This document shows positions 17,602 through 27,999 of a DNA stretch of 64,000 nucleotides, in pieces (position 1 is the first letter of the stretch; the number at the start of each line of letters is the position of its first letter). The stretch spans positions 343,903 to 407,902 of the forward strand of contig JAKVCS010000005.1 in assembly GCA_022448365.1 (NCBI GenBank). Direction: 5' to 3'. This stretch comes from Saccharospirillaceae bacterium (GTDB lineage Bacteria > Pseudomonadota > Gammaproteobacteria > Pseudomonadales > Oceanobacteraceae). Made by a program: the position numbers and the translations under genes. Below the pieces are notes generated by a model. It was not told the DNA's origin, did not search any database, and saw only the letters and a list, made by a program, of their open reading frames with translations.

Positions 17602-17916
17602 ATGAAAGAAATCACGATATTTATATTACTGTCATTATTTTCTATGTTTACTCTGGCTGGTAACACACCTTGCTCTGGAACAGTGACCACTGTTTTAGAT
17701 TATCCTAAAAAATGTGATGGGAACACTGCATTCAAGATTACAGGTACTAATGGAAAGTGGATATGTCCTGCTTCTGAAAAAGGAAATGCAATAGTTCTCT
17801 CTGCACTGGTTGCCCAGAAAAAGTTGCATGTATATATAAATAATAGGGATTCAAGTATCGACTGTACGACTTTTCCAGACTACTATCCCGCAAGCTATAT
17901 TTTGATTTTCCCGTAG
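17602..17916 (+). CDS. Small secreted cysteine-containing protein (paralog 1)
   Basis: A 104-residue protein with a signal peptide (1-19) and four cysteines (C24, C38, C55, C88). It starts with a CSGTV motif, has GKWICP at the middle, and ends with alternating beta-type sequence (KLHVYINN then YILIF). The same layout, an N-terminal CxG, an LLxAxxSxK-type helix, a VxVxx strand, then Cys and a YxxxI end, recurs in the proteins at 18376 and 41071. Function unknown. AT-rich relative to flanking genes. Confidence 0.7.
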   Translation: MKEITIFILLSLFSMFTLAGNTPCSGTVTTVLDYPKKCDGNTAFKITGTNGKWICPASEKGNAIVLSALVAQKKLHVYINNRDSSIDCTTFPDYYPASYILIFP

Positions 17917-17924
17917 AATAAAGG

Positions 17925-17954
17925 AACCCGAATCACTTCTGATTCGGGTTTTTT
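17925..17954 (+). terminator. Rho-independent terminator
   Basis: AACCCGAATCA-CTTC-TGATTCGGGTT followed by TTTT: a perfect 11-bp stem directly after the small secreted protein gene. Confidence 0.92.
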
Positions 17955-17960
17955 ACTCTA

Positions 17961-18114
17961 CGTTATACCGCGATTTATTAGAGGCGAAAGCCAAACCTTA
18001 ATGGTTAAACGACTAACTCCGCATTGCATCATTATTATCCATCGCTGACATACTGACGTTCGATCTGTTGCCCTTGCTATAGGCGTCTAATGTAACATCA
18101 TGATTGATACGTAA
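17961..18114 (-). pseudogene. Decayed copy of the GH5/lectin gene 3' end
   Basis: This segment aligns without gaps to the last part of the glycosidase gene (18764-18917) at roughly 70-75% identity by eye. Read on the minus strand it encodes a divergent version of the lectin tail (NHDVTLDAYSKGNRSNV, then MSAMDNNDAM) with an in-frame TAG where the intact copy has TGG, and it keeps the same terminal TAA. Similarity fades above about 18115. It is the truncated relic of a second copy; the small gene at 18376 lies between relic and intact gene. Confidence 0.85.
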
Positions 18115-18375
18115 AGTTTTCTTGTTTGGCTCTACCTATCGATTGAAAATTTCTTGATCCTTTGAAGGGTGTCGATGGGGCTGGATCAAAAAAATAAAGA
18201 GTTTCAGAAGTTATCAGCTTAATTCAATATTTAGCTCATCGGTCGATAGCATTGACCTCTATTTCCCAAGTTATTTTTAGTTTATTTCAATGTTAGAAGT
18301 CAGCTTTATCAATTGTGATATTTCCAGCAATACTGTATATTATAAATTGTACATTATATCAACAAAGAACAGGTG
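18115..18375. other. Intergenic region without recognisable genes
   Basis: AT-rich sequence between the lectin relic and the next small gene. TATATTATAAATTGTAC near 18337-18353 could provide a -10 for that gene. Nothing else is evident. Confidence 0.4.
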
Positions 18376-18699
18376 ATGTTGAATTTATATCATGCAACTA
18401 TTGCATCTTTGGCTTTAACGGTTAGTGGTATGGCTATGTCTGCGACTGATTGCGGTCCCTATAAAGTTAAACATATTCAGGTTGAGGGCGCACATGTTTT
18501 ATTTCATCCGGATGTTAGTGGCTATTCTTGGAAAACACTAGGAGTTCTGGATGTTCCGGGAACAAAAGAGCGTTTATCCTTACTGTTAACCGCTCATGCT
18601 TCCAGAAAAACCGTTACTCTACGGTTTTCTGATGACAACTATCCATGTGCTGACTACGATCTTTCGAAACCAGCATATATGGTGAGAATCAATAGCTAA
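18376..18699 (+). CDS. Small secreted cysteine-containing protein (paralog 2)
   Basis: A 107-residue protein with a signal peptide (about 1-23) and two cysteines (C26, C91). The mature part starts DCGPYKVKHI, has LSLLLTAHASRKTVTLRF as a helix-strand unit, then a Cys and a terminal YMVRI strand. This is the same plan as the proteins at 17602 and 41071. ATG 18376 is preferred to the adjacent GTG 18373, which lies in the AACAGG ribosome-binding region. Function unknown. Confidence 0.7.
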   Translation: MLNLYHATIASLALTVSGMAMSATDCGPYKVKHIQVEGAHVLFHPDVSGYSWKTLGVLDVPGTKERLSLLLTAHASRKTVTLRFSDDNYPCADYDLSKPAYMVRINS

Positions 18700-18719
18700 G
18701 CTTTGTATAGTTGACCAAT

Positions 18720-18751
18720 AAAAAGCCGGATCAGAATGACCCGGCTTTTTT
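18720..18751. terminator. Bidirectional terminator between paralog 2 and the glycosidase
   Basis: AAAAAGCCGG and CCGGCTTTTTT form a stem around a short loop containing a second small inverted repeat (TCA/TGA). It sits between converging stops and can serve both. Confidence 0.88.
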
Positions 18752-18795
18752 GTTTCTGCGTGATATCGCGACTTATTCGAGGCGAAAATCAAACC

Positions 18796-21684
18796 TTAAT
18801 GGTTAAACGTCCATTTCTGCATCGCATCGTTATTATCCACAGCTGACATACCAACGTTTGAGCTGTCGCCTGTGCCATAAGCGTCTACCGCAACATTATG
18901 GTTGGTACGTGGACGAATGGTATTGCCGACCAAATCCCAACGCATATTATTGTTTTGCTGGCAGGTCCAGATGACCACTTTGCCGCCGTTATTATTCTGA
19001 CCACCATTATCCAAACAACGATCCCAGTTAACACCGGAGCGCAGGAAACCGGTCGATTTTTCATAGAACCAACGTTGTGCACCAGAGCCATTGCACTGGT
19101 AGCTCTGCACATTGGTGCCGTTGAAAATACGGCCACCGGCAACGTCTAAACATTGACCAGAACCCTGGTTAGTCAGCGTCATCCAACCTTCGCCGGTTTT
19201 ACTGGCTGCACCTTTATCACCCGGGTAACCACCGTGGGTCATAGAGTTAACCAGATAAACCGGGCTCTGCTCGTTATTCACACTTTGAGCAACCGCTTGT
19301 TGCAGCGTACTTAACTGAGCGTCGGATAATCCGGCGTTACCATCGATTACCAGCGCGAAGTGATAACTCTGGGCGGTTTCACCACGGTCGGCATCATCCC
19401 AAACCAGTACCACATGGCCACTACCGGATTGTTTATTCGGGTCCGTAATCAACGCCACTTCGTTATTCACCTGCGTTAATGCTGCGTTAACTGTCAGATT
19501 GTTAAATACACCTTTTTCGGTGATCACGGTTAATTGCGCCGGATTCATATGACGGGGTATATAAATTTCAGTCGGCGCATCACTGGTGCGGCCACGCCAT
19601 GCCAGAAAAGCAAACTTGTTATCGCGCAGGAACTCACGATCGTTAAACTGATTTGTCAGAGATGCACGAATCGAGTGATAAGACATCACGCTGTTGGCAC
19701 GGTCCGGTACCAGGCCCTCGTAAGCAAAGTGCATCACTTCACCCTGAACCGCCCGTGGATAGGCACGTTCAACCAGATTGGCTTTGACGTTATAACCCTG
19801 ACCATAGTTATTAATGACCGAGAAGTTTTCACCGTTCCAGGCATCGTCTTCGGTTTTTAATTTCGCGGGATTGCCGTTTTGCAGCTCGTTGTGATTATCG
19901 TAGTAATAATCCCACTGCCACTGAGCACCACTGATTAATGGGGTGTAAAAATCAACGTAGCGATCTTTGCCACTCACCCGATCAGAGGACTCCATACCCT
20001 GGTAAGTACCATTTACGACACGTTCAGTATCAGTATGACCGTTACCTTCCAACCACATACCAAATTCCGACAGGAAGGTGGTTAACCCTAAGAAACGCGC
20101 TTCATCACGAATTAAATCCAGATTCGGGAAGTGTGCACCGTTGCGGGCGACCGATAAGTCTTCGATACCCATCCGTGCCTGATCATAGAAGTGTGGCGTG
20201 AAAACAAAACCATTACCCGGTTTGTAGTCGAGGTGATGACCACCGGTTGCTGGCGCGGTAATACCAGCAATAGAACTCCAGAACACCATTGGCTCAGCGT
20301 AGACGGGTTTGTTATTCACACCCTGAGCATCCAGTTCAGCACGAACACGCTCATAGAAGGGCCACAACAGCTGATTATCGAACTCTTTAAAGCTCATCGC
20401 ACCAACACCGCCATCAAACGGCTCGTTTAATGGCTCAAAACCTAAGACGTGGGAGAACTCGTCGGCGCTCATATTGGCTTTGATGTATTTGGCCACCTGG
20501 CCAATCTGCCAGACAAAGGCAGACTGTGCATAAGTCAGATCGGCCCCCAGATCGGAGTTATCAACAACACTACGCAGGCGGAACTGTTGAGCTTGAGTCG
20601 TCGCTGAGTCGGTATGAGAACATTCCGCTAATTTCAGGTTGCCACTGTTGTTGGCGATACACTTGTTGAAATCCAGTGCGCTGTGCAAACGACCTTTTTT
20701 ATCCAGAATAAACTGCTGGGCTTTAGAGCCATTACAGCTGTAAACCTGAATATCGGTACCGTTACCCGTGCGTGCTCCGGCTACATCTAAACACTGATTC
20801 TGATTCTTGACCGAATGCAGGGTGCCGTCTTTTTTATACAGCCATTGCTGGTGTGGCTGACTGCTGCATTGCCAGGACAATACGGTAGTGGAGTTCGACA
20901 CATTGCCGCCCTGAATATCGGCACAGGTGTTACTGGCAGGCAGGTAAAGCTCAGCAGCTGCAAGATCTGTATCCATGATCCAGTGGTCGTACCAGAATGA
21001 CTTCATGGCGTTGCGTACGGCGCTGTCAGACAACTTGTGTGCTGACCAGGTGATATCACAGGGAAGACCACAATCGTCTTTGCCATTTACCGGATGAACG
21101 GCCCAGTCCGGCGCACCGTTGCCAGTGTCTTTGGAATCAAGCTGGAAGGTATGGCGACTGTACAAATCGGAGTGGTAATCCACCAACACATACATGCCGT
21201 TACGGATCGCCTCTTTCATATAGGCGATGGCATTATCGAGGTAGGTGTAATCGATGGTGTTCGGGCCGGTATGAATACCCTCCCAGGCCACCGTATAACG
21301 CACCATGTTGCTACCGGTTTGTTTGCCGAGAATATCGAAACTGGCCTTAGCGTCGTTCATGTTAGCGAAGGGTTGGAAACCGTATTCCGCCAGTTTTACC
21401 TCACCTGAAACATTAAAACCACGCAGGCTGACTTCACGGCCCAGGCCATCGATGTAAACCTGATCGTGCTGATTTTTATAATGTTTACTGCGGACTGATA
21501 ATTGTCTTACGGCGGCAGTCGCTGCCGGTACGGTATGCGCGCTGTGGCTGTTGGCTTGGCCGGCAGGCTGGTCTGCTGGCGGAGCTGCTGCCGCCGGCTG
21601 TGGTGTTCCACTCATTGCCCACGTGATGGGAGTCACAAGAAGCGGTAGGGTAAGTGCCAGCAAAGGCTTGCCTGATCTGAACAT
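18796..21684 (-). CDS. GH5 glycosidase (endoglycoceramidase-like) with two ricin-B lectin domains
   Basis: A 962-residue secreted enzyme with a signal peptide (about 1-23) and a Pro/Ala-rich linker. The GH5 barrel starts near residue 80 (LRGFNVSG) and includes the DYHSDLYS segment, the acid/base Glu in FEPLNEPF near 420 and the nucleophile Glu in LSEFGMW near 538. The DYHxDLYS and WEGI features suggest endoglycoceramidase-type GH5 rather than cellulase; substrate is unproven. A ricin-B/CBM13 module with QxW-type repeats (QPHQQWLYKKDG) interrupts the barrel at about 245-375. A second one ends the protein (about 831-962). A beta-rich domain lies between. Confidence 0.85.
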   Translation of the reverse strand: MFRSGKPLLALTLPLLVTPITWAMSGTPQPAAAAPPADQPAGQANSHSAHTVPAATAAVRQLSVRSKHYKNQHDQVYIDGLGREVSLRGFNVSGEVKLAEYGFQPFANMNDAKASFDILGKQTGSNMVRYTVAWEGIHTGPNTIDYTYLDNAIAYMKEAIRNGMYVLVDYHSDLYSRHTFQLDSKDTGNGAPDWAVHPVNGKDDCGLPCDITWSAHKLSDSAVRNAMKSFWYDHWIMDTDLAAAELYLPASNTCADIQGGNVSNSTTVLSWQCSSQPHQQWLYKKDGTLHSVKNQNQCLDVAGARTGNGTDIQVYSCNGSKAQQFILDKKGRLHSALDFNKCIANNSGNLKLAECSHTDSATTQAQQFRLRSVVDNSDLGADLTYAQSAFVWQIGQVAKYIKANMSADEFSHVLGFEPLNEPFDGGVGAMSFKEFDNQLLWPFYERVRAELDAQGVNNKPVYAEPMVFWSSIAGITAPATGGHHLDYKPGNGFVFTPHFYDQARMGIEDLSVARNGAHFPNLDLIRDEARFLGLTTFLSEFGMWLEGNGHTDTERVVNGTYQGMESSDRVSGKDRYVDFYTPLISGAQWQWDYYYDNHNELQNGNPAKLKTEDDAWNGENFSVINNYGQGYNVKANLVERAYPRAVQGEVMHFAYEGLVPDRANSVMSYHSIRASLTNQFNDREFLRDNKFAFLAWRGRTSDAPTEIYIPRHMNPAQLTVITEKGVFNNLTVNAALTQVNNEVALITDPNKQSGSGHVVLVWDDADRGETAQSYHFALVIDGNAGLSDAQLSTLQQAVAQSVNNEQSPVYLVNSMTHGGYPGDKGAASKTGEGWMTLTNQGSGQCLDVAGGRIFNGTNVQSYQCNGSGAQRWFYEKSTGFLRSGVNWDRCLDNGGQNNNGGKVVIWTCQQNNNMRWDLVGNTIRPRTNHNVAVDAYGTGDSSNVGMSAVDNNDAMQKWTFNH

Positions 21685-21886
21685 GTGGTTTCCTTGTTGT
21701 TATATTTTTGTACTAACGTACACAAATATAAGGAAGGTCAACCTTTGTGCTTATGACGTCACAGGCCAGATGCCGTGTTCAGGCAGCAGATTTTAAGAAT
21801 TGATTAGTGATTTCAGCTTTTGCACAGCGTGGAATGATCATTTACAGCGAGTTCGCCAGCAGCGAACCCACCTATCGGATTATTTA

Positions 21887-23995
21887 TCAGGCCGAAGTCG
21901 CCAGATTCTCCAGCATAATGGCCTGTGCCTTAATCAGTTCTTCACCATCGGCGGGTTGCTGGCGTAAATAGCGGCCATCGCTCTGTAACACCCATGCCTG
22001 GCAGTTATCCAGCGTATAAGCTTCCAGCTCGCGTTTCATCCGTTCTTTGAGCTTATTCATTTCAATCGGGAAGCAGGTTTCTACCCGATTCAGTAAGTTG
22101 CGCTCCATCAGGTCGGCACTGGCCGCGTATATTTCGTCCTTACCATTATTCTGGAAATAATAGACCCGTGTGTGTTCAAGGAATCGACCAATAATCGAGC
22201 GCACTGAAATATTGTCAGACACTCCCTTGATACCGGGACGCAAACAGCACATGCCACGAATAATTAACTCAACTTTTACACCGGCTTGAGACGCTTTGTA
22301 TAAGGCGCGAATTAATTTAGGTTCGGTCAAACCGTTTGCTTTCATGCGAATTAAAGCTGGCTTGCCAGCCTCTGCATGAACACGCTCACGATCAATCAGC
22401 TCGATCATTTTTTTGTGCAAAGTAAATGGAGCATGAAATAACTTCTTGATGCGTAATGCTTCGCCCATACCAGTCAGCTGCATAAAGACTTTATGCACAT
22501 CCTCACCAATGGAGTCATCACAGGTCATAAAGCTGTAGTCGGTATAAACCCTGGCGTTACCTGCATGGTAGTTACCGGTTCCCATGTGCACATAGCGCTT
22601 AAACTTATCGCCCTCTTTACGTACGATCAGCATGACTTTGGCATGGGTTTTATAACCCACCACGCCATACACCACCACGGCCCCCGCTTCCTGTAAGCGG
22701 TTGGCCAGATAGAGGTTATCCTCTTCGTCGAAGCGGGCACGCAGCTCGATCACCACGGTCACTTCTTTACCGTTACGTGCGGCATCGACTAAGGCATTTA
22801 CAATTTCAGATTTGGCACCGGTACGGTACAGTGTTTGTTTGATTGCTCTGACCGCCGGATCTTTAGCCGCTTCGCGCAACATATCAACAACCGGCGTAAA
22901 CGACTCAAACGGGTGTAGCATCAACGCGTCTTTCTCGCGAATACTCTCTAAGATACTTTTTTTGAAATTAATATTTTTTGGTAAGCCTGGAGTAAACGGT
23001 GCGTACTGCAGGTCTGGACGATTAATCTGGAAAATAGCCTCCATCATGCGTGACAGGTTGACTGGCCCGTTGACTTTAAACAGGTCGTTTTCATCCAGAT
23101 TAAACTGAGTCAGCAGGAAATTAACCAATTCGTCCGGACAGTTGTCTGCCACTTCCAAACGCATTTCTTCACCGAAGTTACGTGAGTGAAGTTCATCCTC
23201 CAGTGCGGACGCTAAATCGGCCGTATCGTCGTGGTCAATTTCTAAGTCAGCGTTACGGGTTACACGGAACTGATAACAGCCATTAATGGACATACCCGGG
23301 AACAATTCATCGGCGTATTCATGAATGACCGAGGATAGGAAAATAAAGTTGTCACCCTTGCGTGTGCCGTTCGGGCATAACTCATCTGGCAGACGAATAA
23401 TACGCGGTAACGAACGTGGTGCCGGGATAATGGCCAAACCCGTTTCGCGACCGAAAGCATCTTTACCATCCAGTGCAACAATGAAGTTCAGACTTTTATT
23501 AACCAGGCGCGGGAACGGGTGAGACGGATCAAGACCAATCGGACTGACCAAGGGTTGTACGCTTTTCTCGAAATAGGCACGAATCCATTCACGCTGTTCT
23601 TCATTCCAGTCAGCACGGCGAAGGAAGCGAATATTTTCCCGCTCCAGTGCAGGTAATAACGTATCGTTAAGAATGTCGTACTGACGCTCAACCGTCTGGC
23701 TACACAGTTGGTGAATTTCATCCAGAACTTGTTGTGGGTGCATACCATCGGCACCCGCTTGCTCCCGGCGGAAGGCTAATTGTTGGGTTAGGTTAGCAAC
23801 CCGAACTTCATAAAATTCGTCGAGGTTTTTGCTGAAAATACACAGGAAAAATAAACGATCGAGTAACGGGTGGCTTTCGTCCAGTGCCTGTTCTAAAACA
23901 CGAATATTAAACTGCAGGTGGCTGAGTTCACGATTGATGTAATATTCGCTGCTGTGTAGATCGATGGGTGTTTCCGTTACTTCTGCTTCGCTCAT
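21887..23995 (-). CDS. ppk: Polyphosphate kinase PPK1
   Basis: A 702-residue enzyme that makes inorganic polyphosphate from ATP. The N-terminal domain opens with YINRELSHLQFNIRVLEQA and FLCIFSKNLDEFYEVRVA. The autophosphorylated His lies in VGYKTHAKVMLIVRK near residue 450, followed by HMGTGNYHAGNARVYTD. Length is typical. It lies downstream of hemB on the same strand, an arrangement I recall from pseudomonads, separated by 287 bp of structured sequence. Confidence 0.96.
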   Translation of the reverse strand: MSEAEVTETPIDLHSSEYYINRELSHLQFNIRVLEQALDESHPLLDRLFFLCIFSKNLDEFYEVRVANLTQQLAFRREQAGADGMHPQQVLDEIHQLCSQTVERQYDILNDTLLPALERENIRFLRRADWNEEQREWIRAYFEKSVQPLVSPIGLDPSHPFPRLVNKSLNFIVALDGKDAFGRETGLAIIPAPRSLPRIIRLPDELCPNGTRKGDNFIFLSSVIHEYADELFPGMSINGCYQFRVTRNADLEIDHDDTADLASALEDELHSRNFGEEMRLEVADNCPDELVNFLLTQFNLDENDLFKVNGPVNLSRMMEAIFQINRPDLQYAPFTPGLPKNINFKKSILESIREKDALMLHPFESFTPVVDMLREAAKDPAVRAIKQTLYRTGAKSEIVNALVDAARNGKEVTVVIELRARFDEEDNLYLANRLQEAGAVVVYGVVGYKTHAKVMLIVRKEGDKFKRYVHMGTGNYHAGNARVYTDYSFMTCDDSIGEDVHKVFMQLTGMGEALRIKKLFHAPFTLHKKMIELIDRERVHAEAGKPALIRMKANGLTEPKLIRALYKASQAGVKVELIIRGMCCLRPGIKGVSDNISVRSIIGRFLEHTRVYYFQNNGKDEIYAASADLMERNLLNRVETCFPIEMNKLKERMKRELEAYTLDNCQAWVLQSDGRYLRQQPADGEELIKAQAIMLENLATSA

Positions 23996-24015
23996 TCGTT
24001 TTTCCCTTTCGCTTA

Positions 24016-24123
24016 TAACAAATCAGGTAAGCTTTAAGCCGCTGCCCCGAAGGGCCATCCCTGGCCCTGCCGGGCGGACGTGATATCCATATCACTGCTA
24101 TTTAAAGCTTACCCGATTCGTTA
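24016..24123. repeat. Structured palindromic intergenic element before ppk
   Basis: Outer arms of about 23 bases (TAACAAATCAGGTAAGCTT and its near complement at the right end, about 2-3 mismatches) enclose two perfect hairpins: AGGGCCA-TCCC-TGGCCCT and GTGATAT-CC-ATATCAC. The arrangement is cloverleaf-like. Such elements can be REP/MITE-type repeats or structured RNA in the ppk leader. I cannot decide from one copy. Confidence 0.6.
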
Positions 24124-24282
24124 TTTCGCTAAATCTGATGTATTTGGCACCAGTGCTTTAGTTATCAGAATTGTTTTTCTGAACAGGGACAGGATGTCCC
24201 GCTAGCACCAAGGGACAGGGACGTCGCACTGATGCGGTGGGGAAAAATAATTCCGATGAATAAAGCACACAGTGTTTAAAGT
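24124..24282. other. hemB-ppk gap, right part
   Basis: Holds a palindrome GGGACA-GGA-TGTCCC near 24186-24200 and a partial repeat of it (AAGGGACAGGGACGTC) about 10 bases later. No gene seen. The repeat may be related to the adjacent palindromic element. Confidence 0.45.
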
Positions 24283-25707
<1,425 letters not shown>

Positions 25708-26205
25708 ATGACTGACTACACCGAGCTCGATGAAGTTCAGGCGGAAGGGTTTACCAAAACAGAGCTGAATCTGACGATGAATTTTCTCGACCAGATTCCG
25801 TTTAATAAGTTACTCGGGCTGAAACCGAAACTACTGAGCGATGACCGCTGTGAGTTCAGTATGAGTATGCGTGATGACCTGGTTGGTAATTGGTTGCAAG
25901 GTATCTTACACGGCGGCGCTATTTCCACCGCATTGGATGTAACCGGCGGGGCGATGGCATTGATCGCCACCTGGCAACGTATGAATCGCCACGAAATTCC
26001 AAAGGAACAGCGTCCTCAGCAACTCTCAAAACTTGGTACGATCGATATGCGAGTGGATTTCTTACACCCGGGAAAAGGCAAAGAATTTGTTGCTAGTGCA
26101 ACATTGCTCCGTATTGGTAATAAAGTGGCGGTCACGCGGATGGAATTCCACAACGAAGAGGGCAAGTTAATAGCGGTGGGTACGGGCACGTATCTCTGTG
26201 GCTAA
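25708..26205 (+). CDS. PaaI/YigI-type hotdog thioesterase
   Basis: A 165-residue hotdog-fold protein, probably hydrolysing acyl-CoA thioesters in the cytoplasm. The LQGILHGGAISTALDVTGG segment is the conserved HGG motif with the helix that follows. DMRVDFLHPGKG and the strand VGTGTYLCG complete the fold. The ATG at 25708 is chosen because it directly precedes the conserved part and follows CAGGGTGAC; the frame is open 20 codons further upstream. Physiological substrate unknown. Confidence 0.8.
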   Translation: MTDYTELDEVQAEGFTKTELNLTMNFLDQIPFNKLLGLKPKLLSDDRCEFSMSMRDDLVGNWLQGILHGGAISTALDVTGGAMALIATWQRMNRHEIPKEQRPQQLSKLGTIDMRVDFLHPGKGKEFVASATLLRIGNKVAVTRMEFHNEEGKLIAVGTGTYLCG

Positions 26206-26259
26206 TGGGCCTTCGTGATGGCCCGGACGATACCAACTGAATACATTTTATCAGACCGA

Positions 26260-26919
26260 TTATCCGTGTTGGTCGGGTAAGTGACCCACCTTGACCAGAA
26301 TTAGCGTATCCTGCTCGACGTAAGGGAAATGCTTGCTGAGATGTGGGCTACGCAGCCAGCTGCCTGCCGGATAGCGACCGTGCTCATCAATAAATTCACC
26401 GGAAATCACCAGAATTTCCTCACCACCAAAATGCGTATGCGGCTGAAACTTTTCACCCGCTGGCCAGAACACCAAAGCGGTTGATTCGCCATTATGTTGG
26501 TGCAGCGGTAAGACTTTTAAACCGCCGATGCCCGGCAGAAACTCGGCGTTGCGGGTATCAACACGTATGGTCTCAGTATCGTCGGCCTGAAACTGATGTA
26601 ATTTCACAAAAAGAGTGCAGCCCTCCTTGCTGAACGGCGCGTGCATAAAACCTTCCGGATTACGGATGTAACTGCCCGCCGGGTAGTCACCGCTTTCATC
26701 AGAAAATACGCCGTCCAATACAAAGATTTCTTCGCCAAGCGGATGTGGGTGGGCCTTGAAGCTGGAGCCCGGCATGTATTTTACAATGCTGGTGGCGTGG
26801 CCTCGCTCTGCTTCTTCTCGCGCCAGACGTTTGCGTAATACACCGGGCATCGGACTTTGTGACCATTCCATCTCGTTGCTGTTGATCGCCACACGTTGGC
26901 TGAAATCGAGGTTAAGCAT
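26260..26919 (-). CDS. Two-domain cupin, ChrR-like
   Basis: A 220-residue protein with two similar cupin domains. Metal-ligand clusters are FKAHPHPLGEEIFVLDG in the first and FQPHTHFGGEEILVISG in the second, each followed by YPAGS. Such cupins occur in ChrR anti-sigma factors, but the N-terminal zinc-binding anti-sigma region is missing, so it is more likely an enzyme or a stand-alone sensor. The frame extends 43 codons upstream of ATG 26919; I choose 26919 because MLNLDFSQRVAINSNEMEW begins the conserved part. Confidence 0.78.
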   Translation of the reverse strand: MLNLDFSQRVAINSNEMEWSQSPMPGVLRKRLAREEAERGHATSIVKYMPGSSFKAHPHPLGEEIFVLDGVFSDESGDYPAGSYIRNPEGFMHAPFSKEGCTLFVKLHQFQADDTETIRVDTRNAEFLPGIGGLKVLPLHQHNGESTALVFWPAGEKFQPHTHFGGEEILVISGEFIDEHGRYPAGSWLRSPHLSKHFPYVEQDTLILVKVGHLPDQHG

Positions 26920-27173
26920 GTGTTTTGCTCGGTTGTATTTTTGATTAGAGACAGCATACCGGAATCTGGCTAGTAGATAGTGCTGGTTTTCACAGTTGCA
27001 GAGGCTCCACAGTAGGCAGACATAGCAGCTGGCTGGATAAGATTGCATGATTAACCCGTTTTTAGGTCTGGGAAAACCTCATAGCTCTGGACGCAGCTTT
27101 AATAAAATAGTGTGTAGATTTGACATGTTTTTTATGAGGCGAACTCCACATATGACATCTGTAGATATGATCC

Positions 27174-27253
27174 CAGTGGTCAGTGGTCAGTGGTCAGTGG
27201 TCAGTGGTCAGTGGTCAGTGGTCAGTGGTCAGTGGTCAGTGGTCAGTGGTCAG
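27174..27253. repeat. 7-bp tandem repeat, 11.4 copies
   Basis: CAGTGGT is repeated eleven times without error plus CAG. The array overlaps the 3' end of the minus-strand gene ending at 27236. Units of 7 bp shift frame, so the copy on the minus strand (ACCACTG) supplies that gene's stop within the first three units. Confidence 0.97.
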
Positions 27254-27961
27254 ATAAAAGTTTTGAGCGGCTAGTTTTTTCATCGTATCTGAGAACTCAT
27301 AGAAAGATACTTCATAGTTTCCATCCTTCCATCCCTCTGCAGGTTTAAAACTGACCCAATTGTTATCCGCTGTGGGAATAATTGAACTTCTCTCAAAGAA
27401 CAGTACTTCGTTGGTATCGAGGTTCACCCAACGACTCATAATTTTTGCCGAACCTGCAGCGATACCGCCGCCAAAGTTAACGTGGGCATAGACCGAATTG
27501 TTTTTATCCAGATTGAGCAACGAGCTGTGCTCGACGTGAGCAGAAGATAAAGAAACCTTAATCGTTGTCGTGCTAGATGGATCAGATTCGGTTGCCATCA
27601 ACGTGATTTCTTCGGCATAACGCCGTGCAAACATGTTTATATCTGATATCTCAGCCAGTTCTCCTTCATCCAAAAAGTATGACATAACATCTTTTACTGC
27701 TTGCTGTGGTGCCGCCTGAATGATCGCGGGCAGCACATTGGGCATTAGCGCTAATGACGATTCTTCTTCTGCGTTTGACAGCCCTGATACCTTAGAACGG
27801 TTGTTGTCTGAGGTCTGTGGCGTCATTACTGGTGTCGTCGCTATTGCTGCTGGAGAAGGCTGAGAAATATTAATCAAAGATTGGGGTGCAGTGTCTGGAG
27901 TGGTGTATCGACCGGTCAGGAAGCCAAGAAAGAAAATAACGAAGAGAAGAGTGACTTTCAT
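27236..27961 (-). CDS. Hypothetical membrane-anchored or exported protein
   Basis: A 241-residue protein with an N-terminal hydrophobic segment (2-17), a Ser/Pro/Thr-rich linker, and a C-terminal half that looks beta-rich (VYAHVNFGGG, SRWVNLDTNEVLFFERSS, DGNYEVSFYEFS). I recognise no family with certainty. The last codons, TTDH-stop, are encoded by the 7-bp tandem repeat, so repeat variation would hardly change the protein unless the first units are lost. It follows the lipoprotein gene at 28314 by 38 bp, probably as one operon. Confidence 0.6.
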   Translation of the reverse strand: MKVTLLFVIFFLGFLTGRYTTPDTAPQSLINISQPSPAAIATTPVMTPQTSDNNRSKVSGLSNAEEESSLALMPNVLPAIIQAAPQQAVKDVMSYFLDEGELAEISDINMFARRYAEEITLMATESDPSSTTTIKVSLSSAHVEHSSLLNLDKNNSVYAHVNFGGGIAAGSAKIMSRWVNLDTNEVLFFERSSIIPTADNNWVSFKPAEGWKDGNYEVSFYEFSDTMKKLAAQNFYLTTDH

Positions 27962-27999
27962 AAGAAGAGAAATGGCCAGCGTATGCTGGCCATGCCTGA

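Noticed and set aside
24148..24168. Sigma-54-like TGGCAC before ppk
   Set aside because: The -12 GC is missing at the required distance.
27174..27253. CRISPR array
   Set aside because: Repeat unit is 7 bp with no spacers; no cas genes nearby.
27047..27274. ORF with repeated VVSGQW
   Set aside because: Made by the 7-bp tandem repeat read through; its unit is frame-shifting and the start is in non-coding sequence.
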